A DNA stretch of 64,000 nt, from positions 3,720,001 through 3,784,000 of the forward strand of contig RQOL01000729.1 of the NCBI GenBank assembly GCA_013076295.1, read 5' to 3'. Both the position numbers and the translations under genes were made by a program. Positions 46,663-56,777 of the stretch are shown one piece after another. Numbering within the stretch: position 1 is the stretch's first letter; every line of letters starts with the position of its first letter. The notes beneath the pieces were generated by a model. It saw only the letters and a program-made list of their open reading frames with translations, was not told the DNA's origin and searched no databases. The DNA comes from Sanderia malayensis. Its lineage: Eukaryota > Cnidaria > Scyphozoa > Semaeostomeae > Pelagiidae.

Positions 46663-47832
46663 ATGCTGGCGATGCGTCCTTCCTTTCGTCTTTTTTCTTC
46701 TCTGAATGGGTCACTGGCGATGGTAAGTAGGTTTTCCAGATCGTATTATATCATTGCGATCTTTCAGATTACATCTTTAAAATAAATCTGTAGCGTTTCT
46801 GTGAAGGTTTTGATTCATTTTTGTAGGGTATAAGACTTTAGGAAATATAGTATTTCACCACGAATCCCTTGAGAATAGGCCACATTGAAGAAAAACGGAT
46901 GCTAGAGATAAGATACATTGTCTGTCTTGGAAGATGACATAAGATTCTGTTGTTTTTACGTTTTATTACATGAACTATTCGTGCATTTTAGGTAGTGCAT
47001 AACTTGTGTTGCGCCATGTTAATGGAGGCAGTTGTTGACTGTTCTTTAGGTAAGTATTGATATGTAAGAAGCAATGACACATGTGAAAGACCACCAAGTT
47101 AATTTATAAGGACAGGTTTTTGAAATACATTTATTGGAAATTTGTAGGGCATGTGTCAAATCGCGTGAAAGAAGGTATTGTTGGTAATAAATTTTTTTGG
47201 GAAAGTGCATGGTTTTCAAAGGTAAGAGTCTCATTATTATTTTCTTATTATTAATATTATTAATTATTATTTAGTAATTTCTAGTAGACTACACATTTTA
47301 ACTATTTAAGAAAAGCAACAAACATTAAAGAAAAGCAACAAACATTAAAAGAAAAGCAAGAAAAAAGAAACATTAAAACAGTAGCAGGTAAAATCACTTG
47401 TCAATTCCCCGCACTAAAGATATGATTTCATCTGTGGGCACATGTGCCCACATGCATCGGGTGTTGCCTGTCATCTTTTTTTGTTTATTATTTTTGTGTT
47501 CTTTTTTATCTTTTTTTATTCTTTTTTATCCAGGATTTTAATTTTCATTTCGTTGGATGTCCTGTAGGAAAGAATACATTGTTTGAGAAAGAGTTTAAAG
47601 TGAGCAATATGTTTTACACGTGGATGAGATGGGTATTTAGCATTGCAACTTACACTATTTCTTCTTTTGTTAGGTGCCTCCCTTGGAGGCTCACAAAATT
47701 AAATCTTGTGGTCTTTCTAATGGCAATAAATTTCTTGCCACATTGTCTTTTCAGAGAAGATATATCTTTGAAGTTGAAGAGCTACGACAAAAAGGACATG
47801 ATGAATTTAGAAGAGTGACTCAATATTGTTAA
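46663..47832 (+). CDS. five-exon gene, 149 residues, unknown function
   Basis: Exons 46,663-46,722, 46,992-47,049, 47,148-47,221, 47,534-47,632 and 47,674-47,832, all with GT-AG introns (donors GTAAGTA, GTAAGTA, GTAAGAG, see 47,633 for GTATTTA) and pyrimidine-rich acceptors. Lengths 60, 58, 74, 99 and 159 nt add to 450, and the phase stays consistent from ATG to TAA. The product starts MLAMRPSFRLFSSLNGS, an Arg/Ser-rich, acid-free start that could be a mitochondrial presequence. It continues with GHVSNRVKEGIVGNKFFWE, then VGCPVGKNTLFEKEF and FYTWMRW, and ends with a charged block containing FEVEELRQKGHDEFRR. No family recognised. The last intron is only 41 bp; if retained, a different open C-terminus of similar length results. 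It lies inside E6 on the opposite strand, so it may be a captured host gene or a transcript of the element. Confidence 0.6.
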
Positions 47833-48318
47833 AAAATAGGATACAATTGTGTTTCCTTGTAAAGCAGCTGGATAACGTTGGTATTTACAACATTTATTAA
47901 ATTTATCAATATCAATTTCAATGTCACCTCCACTTCGCTGCCAAGTGAATCTTGTAGGCTCTTTTTGTTTGGTGTTCTGTGGCAGTGTCACTTCATGCAA
48001 CTTTCACCCCACCCTGACAACTCAATTTCCTCATCTGGCTTCGTGCGTCTACTTTGCAGCCTCATTCATGGGATCGTCCGGTCTTTATCCATTTTTGCAC
48101 TATATATAAATATTGTCTTGTCAGTCAAAGGTGAGTTAATAGGCTATCAGTTGTTTGAATTTGCCTCTACTGTTCTCTTAATGTAACAATAATATATACT
48201 TTTAATGTATTAATATGAAGAGTTCTATTTTCTGCAGAAAATCAATAATAATTTTCTTTCTTACAATGAAGGGAAAGACTAAAGGCAGCAGATAACAGAA
48301 CTAAACACATGAACTTAC

Positions 48319-48353
48319 GCAGCAGTATGCAAAAATTATCTATTTCAGTGAAC
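48319..48353 (-). CDS. candidate 35-nt exon (E6)
   Basis: Bounded by acceptor ATCCTTTACAG and donor GTAAGTTC. Together with a donor-like CAC/GTAAGTAC at 48,501/48,502, whose upstream frame reads RHRGLSVRKNFSTTTEN, it suggests a minus-strand transcript starting near the 5' end of E6. Confidence 0.3.
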
Positions 48354-48646
48354 CTGTAAAGGATAAAATTGTTATTGTGATAATATCCACTGCAATGGCA
48401 ATTGTGACATAAAATATAGCATTTGAGCTTTTTAAAGCTGTTTAGTATAATAGCCTGTATTTTCATGTGAAGTAAAGCAACATTAAAATACATGTACTTA
48501 CGTGAATTGTTGTTTTCTGTGGTGGTTGAAAAATTTTTACGCACGCTAAGTCCTCTATGACGCAAGACAAATTTTAAATTTCGCGCCGCTATTGTTGTTG
48601 CTAGGACGCCGAAATTCCCGTGAATATCTGATGATATAGTATTAGC

Positions 48647-49590
48647 TCCAGGACATTACGTGGTGTTGCATTGATCGTTTGTATTGTAGTTTTCAAGAGC
48701 ACAAAACTTGGATTATGCGATAACTATTAGAATTAACAATTGCGATGAGAATACGCTTCTTTTTATAAGGAACCTAGCTGCTGAGGGCCTAATTGTTTAA
48801 GTTCGTTATTTTGAGATCTCTTTGACCACTTTGTAGTTCTAAAAGTTGTTTAATTTTAAGTTGGCATTTGGTGGACATAATTAGTACAGATGCAAGAAAA
48901 CATTCAAATTCATCGGTTTTGCTATGTGAAGAATAAGAGGCCAACAGATGAAAAAGCTTCATAAATATAAATGGAAGCAAGTGTCAGTGATATATACAAT
49001 GAGAATGTTGCCGACTAAAAAAACAGAAATACTTTGTCAGGCACTTTCCCACAGTGAATGAATGAGGAGATACCATACACTATGAGGTTCTGGTTGAAAG
49101 ATATCTACAACGGGAAACTATCATAATTTATCATGCAAGACTTTAAATATTCAAGTAAGATAAGAAAGAGATATTTATGAATATAGATTATTAAAAATGC
49201 ATTAATAATGTTTGCTTGTGTGGTAAGAGCCATCTTAGCTTGTTTTGTCCAGTGTAATGGAGGATTCTATCAGTGATTGATACAATGTATGCTTGCCAAT
49301 AAATTGAAAATCTTGGTGTAATGGTTGTGAAATCTTGCCATCTGTGCCTGGCACACTGAGTTTACAACAACACATCTACCTGATAAGGAACATCATTAAG
49401 TGACAATGAGGAAGAATTAAGTACCTACAGGATTAGATACTGTAAGTGATTCGTTAAGAAACATTTAGTGATAGTCATGTAGAAATAGTATTCAGCCTTT
49501 ATTTATTCAGTCTGCTTTTCAATTAGGGTGCATTAATTGATTTATCTATTGATCTGGAACAGAGAGCCCCATACCTTGAATATTATACCT
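48647..49590. other. no gene seen
   Basis: AT-rich DNA with short frames only. Nothing supported. Confidence 0.5.
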
Positions 49591-49665
49591 GACTTGGGAA
49601 ATAATTTGAAGAGAACATTTTGAACCATAGATTGAATTTTCCATTGCCTTTAACTAAATGAATCT
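49591..49665 (-). CDS. candidate exon, 25 codons
   Basis: 75 nt between the strong acceptor ATTTTTTGTACAG and donor CAG/GTATAA, open throughout (HLVKGNGKFNLWFKMFSSN). It lies in a region with other segments similar to E1/E6 interior DNA. Function unknown. Confidence 0.3.
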
Positions 49666-49763
49666 GTACAAAAAATAGAAAATTAATGAGTGTGGTAGAC
49701 AAAGAGATATGCAATGCATGTGCAATGAGGAAGGTGGTAAGCAAATAAAGTGTGGATTTTTCC

Positions 49764-50128
49764 CAGGGTTTGAACTTGACTTTCACTGGTTTCCTTCATG
49801 TACATCACAACAATTAAACATCTTCAATAAACAGAAAGTTGAAAGCAGGTTCATGTGGGGATATCAATGAGCTTTGCTTGTAAAACAAAGAAGGCAGCCA
49901 CAAAGTCAATAAATTGGTTAGGAACTATATTCACGGAAATAAAAGCCCAGGAAGATGTTGGTAGAGCAATGCACATTTCTTCTGAAAACAAAGTACTGAA
50001 AAAACATTGGACAATTTCCAGAATTCTGGCCTAACAAACTATATGTAAACCGTGAGTAAAGTAGAAATGGCCTAAGCTAAGTAATTTCCATTCAACATAT
50101 CAAATTCAAAGGGATGGAAATGAAAATA
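49764..50128. repeat. left copy of 365-bp direct repeat
   Basis: Nearly identical to 56,353-56,718 (a handful of differences). The two copies enclose Helitron copy B and mark a tandem duplication with period about 6.6 kb. Confidence 0.95.
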
Positions 50129-50754
50129 TACATTGTTGACCTCTGATTCATAGCAGCCTAGTTTTCTCCTTTAAGTCAATAAGGGTATACATGAGCTTTA
50201 TTTTCTCTCATTTCAGTATGCAAATTGGCTTATAAATCTAAATATCCATTGTTTGATTGTCAAAATGAAATGAACCTTATTTACCTTTGGTGAACAGCAA
50301 GGTAGTTGTTTCCTTTAAGCCAGGAAGGCTTTTATGAGGTATAATTTCATTGAGTTGAGCAACAAAATCCAACTGGATGCCATTTGTTGGCAGACAAAAA
50401 CTTAGACCCGACAGGCAACAATAGTGCGATGATGAGACATAACATAGATGAAAATCATACATAGACAGCACAAAGGCGTTTGAAATGAGAGACAGAAGTC
50501 TCGCCTCGTTTCAATGATCTTAGCAGAAATGCATCTAATTAAAAACGAAGTCAATAAATTTTGTTATGATATTATTGAATGGAGATTTATATGGGACAAA
50601 TACACAAATATATGAATATTGAAACTCTAACGATCTATCTCCTGATTATCTCTATTGAATACGTAAATCGCTATTCTAAAAACTTATTATTAATGCGGAA
50701 GATCTGAAGATATACAATACAGTACAAAAAACATGTTTTGAAAGGATGGATAGA

Positions 50755-51616
50755 TATTTGTATTGTATGCGAAGTACGAATGCGAAGGTTCAGTCATGAT
50801 AGAGTTTACTATTCAAGAATTGGTGAATTGTCAATATCAATAAAAATTGATCCATACAATCCGTAGTTCAGGTTGCAAAATTGATTGGTTAAGCGACGTG
50901 TTTAGCCAAAATGACAGTACCTCAATTGGATTCTTCAATAGCACTTCATCTCGCAAGCATACATCTGTGCCACGGCGTGAATGTATTCTTTCAATAACGG
51001 CGGTCGTTTGTTTGAGGATTACGTTTGTACATAGAAAAAAAGAATAAGATTGCCGGTTAATTAGTTAAAAGCTCGAACACCAGCGTCAAGGAGTAACCTT
51101 TGTTCGAGTTTTCCTTGTTGGTGAAAACTGCAATTGAAATTTGGAATATATAACAGTAAACACAAAGGGGCCTCTATAGATTTAGATCAGTTTTAATGTA
51201 TTAAAAGGAGAGGGGGGGGATGTTATTGATAGTGCGATGTTTTGCAAAAAGTAACTATCCTTAAGGGACAACTTGCAGTTTTCACAGAGTAAGGAAATCC
51301 ACTTTCCCATAGGCAATATCGGAGAAATGGCAACGCATAACTCTTAATAATCGGGCGCTACGCAGGATTCAGGACTGTGCCGACTGCTGTGTGTGGTGCA
51401 GTCACCCCTGGACATGTGGAGGGTGTAATGTCCAGTTGGTCTCCGCAGATCAGTGTTATCTAGAATGAATGCATTCTAGAAGGGTGCCAGTAACGGCTGT
51501 ACATCACACTTATGTGCGACGTGATCTGCGTTGACACACAATACCCGTACCCTTGAATGTGTGTATGTGCGTTTTGGTAGGCAGCCCTCTGTAGAGCAAC
51601 TGTGCAGATGGTCGCT
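50755..51616 (-). mobile_element. Helitron 3' noncoding end, copy B
   Basis: Colinear with the reverse complement of 14,902-15,775 of copy A, including the GCATTCGTACTTCGC palindrome near 50,765-50,785. No CTRR end with GC hairpin is visible. Confidence 0.75.
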
Positions 51617-54600
51617 CTAGGATGAAGCCTTTACAGGACTTCTTGGAAAACAATGTTCTTTGTTTTCCTGGTGTGTTTCCTCTGGGAGGAATACTTTGAG
51701 CCCGTTAAATGATGTTGCTCTTGACATGGCCACATATAACTGACCATGTGTGAACACGGGCTCAGGTAAGTACAAACCAACATACCTCAGGGATTGCCCC
51801 TGTGCCTTGTTGATTGTCAAGCAGTATGCAAGTCTGACTGGAAACTGTCGGCGTTTCATTTTGAACGGCATTTCCGTGTCCTGAGTGGAGACTGTGATCT
51901 TGGGAATCATGACCCGTTGTCCTCTGTGCTCCTTGGTAATGATCTCTGCTGTGATCACGTGACGTCGGAGATGCGACTATGAGTCTTGTTCCGTTGCAAA
52001 GACCTTTCTTTGGATTGAGATTCCGCAGAAGAATGATCGTTGCACCAACCTAAGGCAATGAATATTATTGTGATTAATGATGGCTTTTTTATGGTGCACT
52101 ACCTTTGCACATAATAATTTAATGTTAATAGGATGAAAGATTGTACTCTTCCTACCTTGAGTTTAAGTCTGTGCAACGGCATTCCATTCGGAGTGAGTTG
52201 GTTGAGAAATTCAATGGGGTAGGCCTCTTCCTCATCTGGATCGTCTGTGACAACACTGTCTGTGCTGTAATAAGTTCTTTCGGGTGTTTGAAGTCTGTCC
52301 AGAATTAAGTCGTTTACTTGATGTGATAAGTCATTCTTGGAGTCAGACAACAGCGTTCAGACATTGTTACAGGATCCATCATTAGGTGTGAATCTGGTGT
52401 GTTCGGCCTGGGAAAAATAAGTTCAGCATGTCTTCTTTAGACGAAGTGCATATCTGTTGTGGCAGAATTACGTTGTCCAGTGCATCGTGTGCTTCTTGCT
52501 TGTTGCCAAGTCTGAGAAGCCATTCTGAGAATTCACGGTATGAATCATCTTGAACGGCTCTCATGTTGGTGTGTAAACGATGCTGCTGAAACTTTGTCCA
52601 TAGATCAATGATCTGGTGTGATTTTAGAGTCTCTGCTACAATCCTTTCCCTTCCTGCTTTCGTGACGACAGGTAGAACTTGTCTGAAGTCACCACCAAGT
52701 AGCATGAACTTGCCACCAAATGGTCTGTCGACATGTGTAATGTCTCGAAGCAGTCGGTCGACTGCTTGTAATGCAAGTGCGGGAATCATGGAAGCTTCAT
52801 CCCATATGAATAGGGTAGTTTCGCGCAATACCTGTGCTCTCCTGCTCTGTCTCTTGACATTACACGTTGATTCAGCTTGAAGTGGTATAGGAATTTGAAA
52901 GGTAGAATGTGAAGTTCTACCATTTATGAGCAGTGTTGCAGCAATTCCTGACCACGCCATGCACTGAACTTTATGTCCATTGGCTTGCAGATTGTGAACC
53001 AACGTGTTGTAAAGGAAAGTTTTCCCGGTTCCAGCCGGCCCGTCAACAAAGTGACAGTTCTGTTCGGATTGCGCGTTGATAGCATCAGTGATTCCCGTGT
53101 TATGGCTCGCTGTTCAGGGTTCAATGCGGCCACATTCGTTCTCCTTCCTCTCTGGCATTGCCAACATCATTCATCTTCCTCTGTAATAATAAGTGAAATA
53201 TATTGCAATAACATTGGAAAGAAAGCTAGGAGAATCAATGTGCAAGAATACGTAAATGCCCTTTTCTGCACGATCTTAGGATACATTATTATATTCTTAC
53301 TAATACAGTACATATTTGAAATAACACATTAGTACCTCGTTCAGGAATGACATAGTCGGCTGGAAGTTGAGGAAGATCAGCATAATTAGTGATCGATTGA
53401 CCATGTACTTTTAAATTTTCGTCAATGTCATGTAGACATTGATACATGTGTCGGTCTTCAAAAGCTATGGCCATATCGGGATGATTGACTTGATCACGTC
53501 GTACAAAATCTTCACTTAATGCTTCTTTGAACATGTTGAAGAGTGCTGCGATATCAGAAGGTGTTTGAAAAAGGAGTAATGTTGCAAACAACTGTTTCAG
53601 TTGTATTGGCATGTTAAAAATAACTGCCTCCTCCAAACAGCGTATGATTTCAGCATCATCTTCCAACAGACCTAGAGCTAAAGCTGCGTCTTTGAAGGAA
53701 TTGCATAGGTTTCCTTCTATCGTGCGAAGATCTTCAAACGACGTGGCACCTCGTTTATGGAGAAGCAATAGTCTCAGTGCGAACCTTTGCTCACATGGTC
53801 GTGGGTGAACTTGATATATTCTGCCTATGACAGGCAGTGTTCTCCGCTGTCTTGCTCTCCATGTTTTGGTGCGCTCGTTAAAAACATAGTGTTCAGGAAT
53901 CTCGTGATAGAGATATTGGCGTGCAGCCGGGTGTTGTGCATTCAATTCAAACCAAGACGTCAGTGTGGTTTTTTCATTGATATTTTGTAATTGTTCGACC
54001 CTTCCATTATCCTGAAAGTATACGGTCTGCTGATCAGCTAGATGAACATGCAGACGTTTGATAGTGTGACTTTTCTCGTGCATGGCAAATTGGAATATTC
54101 TATGAACAGCTTCATGAGGTCCAATATACCGGGCGTTGATGTATTGGCGTACTTCATCGTGCTCAATATCTTGAGGTACTTGTTGCTGCTGTCCTTCAAG
54201 AATTTCCACGTGTGCCATATCTTGTCCTTTATGAATATATTTGAAAATATATTTCACGGACTTCACAGTGCTACATATTTCCAGATTAATGTGACACTGA
54301 TACTTGAGTAGAAGATGGCGATTATGTGGCACAACCCATGTATCATCCAGAAGTCGATCTTCCAGATTGACCGGGTGACGACAGCGTCGTCTGTAGAGTG
54401 GATAACCATTTGCATTGACTTGTGTTTCGGCAGTGCGATCTTTCGGAAATCGTTTCTTGCATTTGTTATTCTCCATGCAAACACATCCGGGGTTTATAAC
54501 ACCGCATGTCCATGTGTCATGTGCTTCAGTACTAACTTGTGAGATCTTGCATCCTGTGGGTCCGGAATTTCAGCTGATATGAGTCGATCTACCTGTAGGT

Positions 54601-56353
54601 TTTGAGGAAAAATATCACATGTAAGTTCTACACATCAAAATGCAGTGTGTTTTTACTAAGCAATACAACTGATGATAATATTTCATACTGAATAATAAAT
54701 GTATAATAAATCTATCTTTTACTCTATAATAGATTATTGCTATAGATGTTACCTCTTCAGGTGTTCGTGGTCTATCAGCCTCAGAGAGGAACAGAATCAT
54801 GTGAGCGTGTGGTAGTCCTCTCTTCTGAAATTCGATGACATATACATGTGCAATAGTGTGTCCGAGAATGTGCTTGTGAAGGACATCTTCCAGTAGTTCT
54901 TGTAGTTTCTGTTGAAATACTCGTGTGACGATGTCAGGCCGGTCATTCGCCTTCTGGTGCGGTAGAATGTTTTCTGAAATTTCCTTCCACTTGGGATTGG
55001 CCGTCATGGTTAGGAAGATGTCAGGCTTGCCATACTTTCTTACGATGGTCATTGCATCTTGAAAGTTCTGGTACATATTTCGTTGACTGCCTGAAAAAGA
55101 TGAGGGAAGTATGACAACACGACCGACATCAATATGAAGGGGTTCGTTGGGATTGTTTGCCCTGGCCATTTGATTTTCGATTTCAGCCCTTCTGTTCAGG
55201 TGATCCATCAGGCCTCGATAACTGTCAGCACGTAATTGCCGTTGATTGTGCAAAATCCAGTTGAGCTTGTTTCCTTCTATTTTGGTGTATGCATCCACCA
55301 AATATTGTTGAAAGAGAAGTGTTGCCCTGTGGATGGTGGACAGTTGATTTCTGACTTGTATTCGGTACGAATAATATTCGGCGATTGTAAGTTTGGTACG
55401 GTGGTTACGATTAGCATTTTGCTGGCCTTGTCCTTCACGTGTAGGTAGACGTTGAAGGTCCACGCTGTATCCACGATCACCCTGAAAGAACAACAATGGA
55501 TAGGTTAGAGGATGCGCAACAGGATCTATGGCATTAATCTTCATAAGATTACCACGCCTTGTTCGAATTTGAAGCTCTCTATCCTCGGGATTAGGAGCAC
55601 CGCCATTGCGTGTAGTGTAGACTGCTGCAATTTCTCTGGCAGTAGGATTATCATATCTTCGATCTTGTTCTGGGCGACCGGTAATAATCATCTTGAATGT
55701 GGGAATAGGCTGATCATTGGCAATGGCTTGCTGCCTTTGCTCTTCCAGTATCTCTCCCATTGTTTTGAAATGTCGAGCAAACCGATTTACTGCCATCAAT
55801 TCGTTTTGCAGCAGTGCCACCATTTCTAAGTCCAAGTTTTGTTCTCTGGCTGTGTTCTGGCGTTCTTGCAGTGCTTGTTGGGTGTCCATAATATATAATT
55901 CTGCATATTTTCGGGACCTGTCGGTTTCAGTTACCCCTGTTGAATTCAAATGAGCATTGTAAATTGTACTTCGTTATATCGACTGTAATTTTGAATGCAG
56001 CAAGTCCCTTGTTGTAAAAGCATCATAAAGCGCCTTGATTTTCGATTTGACAACTCTTAATATCATGGCAAGGATAGTAGAGAGCTAATCCATTGTAGAT
56101 TGGGTGGGAAAGGACTTGAGCGTTCTGTGAACATCCGTTTCATCACGTGAAGCTATTATATAAAAATGTAGCATAATATAAGAGCTAGTAAGAGAGGGAC
56201 GTTATATTTACCTGTCATATGGTATGCGTTTCCATGTATGGTGATGACTGGTGGTCCTGCATTAGCGTGTCTTACAACGTTAGCTGTCCAGGATGCCATC
56301 GCCATTAGGGAATTGTATCTACGGAAATTTTTGAGAAAATATTTAGATTCCTC
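51617..56353 (-). pseudogene. Helitron Rep-helicase gene, copy B, five exons
   Basis: Rolling-circle transposition protein combining a Y2-type HUH Rep nuclease and a PIF1-family helicase. Exon 1 (56,217-56,353, 5'-truncated) has FRRYNSLMAMASWTANV. Exon 2 (54,753-55,936) has RKYAELYIMDT, the Helitron_like_N block DVGRVVILPSSFSGSQR and the HUH motif GLPHAHMILFLS. Exon 3 (53,336-54,592) has CKKRFPKD and KYIFKYIHKGQDM, the two candidate catalytic tyrosines. Exon 4 (52,156-53,180) has Walker A GPAGTGKTFLY, LFIWDEASM and GGDFRQVLPV. Exon 5 (51,617-52,049) has AYCLTINKAQGQSL and VAMSRATSF. Introns are 106-280 bp with matching phases. Frameshifts near 51,971, 52,337, 52,415, 53,095 and 54,510, plus the missing N-terminal zinc region, make this copy inactive, though all catalytic motifs survive. 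Confidence 0.92.
56040..56190 (-). mobile_element. remnant of small Helitron inside copy B intron 1
   Basis: Within the intron (55,937-56,216) the minus strand reads GCTCTTATATTATGC, then TTCACGTGATG, then ACGCTCAAGTCC and CTACAATGGATTAGCTC. The last two resemble the 114-bp unit (ACGCTCATGCC, TACAATGGGTTAGCTC). It looks like a very short, degraded member of the CTAG-ended family. Confidence 0.5.
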
Positions 56354-56718
56354 AGGGTTTGAACTTGACTTTCACTGGTTTCCTTCATGTACATCACAAC
56401 AATTAAACATCTTCAATAAACAGAAAGTTGAAAGCAGGTTCATGTAGGGATATCAATGAGCTTTGCTTGTAAAACAAAGAAGGCAGCCGCAAAGTCAATA
56501 AATTGATTAGGAACTATATTCACGGAAATAAAAGCCCCAGGAAGATGTTGGTAGAGCAATGCACATTTCTTCTGAAAACAAAGTAATGAAAAGATATTGG
56601 ACAATTTCCAGAATTCTGGCCTAACAAACTATATGTAAACCGTGAGTAAAGTAGAAATGGCCTAAGCTAAGTAATTTCCATTCAACATATCAAATTCAAA
56701 GGGATGGAAATGAAAATA
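56353..56718. repeat. right copy of 365-bp direct repeat
   Basis: Second copy of 49,764-50,128. It interrupts exon 1 of copy B and begins the second duplication unit. Confidence 0.95.
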
Positions 56719-56777
56719 AACAGATTCTACTCCGATATTGCCTAAGGAAATCCACTTTCCCATAGGCAATATCGGAG
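56719..56777. other. rearrangement joint with perfect 15-bp hairpin
   Basis: 24 bases not in the parental order precede DNA equivalent to 51,290 onwards. CTCCGATATTGCCTA (56,730-56,744) and TAGGCAATATCGGAG (56,763-56,777) are exact inverted repeats. The left arm is new relative to copy B, as if copied from the opposite strand during repair. Confidence 0.85.

Larger units (their letters stand above)
45168..48646 (-). mobile_element. Helitron-like element E6
   Basis: 3' end CTAA (45,168-45,171) behind the GCTTCCCGG...CCGGGGGC hairpin. The first 600 bp inside are homologous to the 3' part of E1 (26,202-26,830). The proposed 5' end GCTAATACTATATCATC near 48,646 resembles the CTAATATTACTAT of other members, but the TC is GC and CACGTG is only CACGGG, so this boundary is weak. 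The interior carries a plus-strand five-exon gene and minus-strand exon-like segments. Confidence 0.5.

Noticed and set aside
49764..56718. The 365-bp direct repeats as LTRs of a retrotransposon around copy B
   Set aside because: They lack TG...CA ends, primer-binding site and polypurine tract; the enclosed gene is a Helitron; the right repeat interrupts its exon 1 and is followed by a second partial copy, which fits a tandem duplication.
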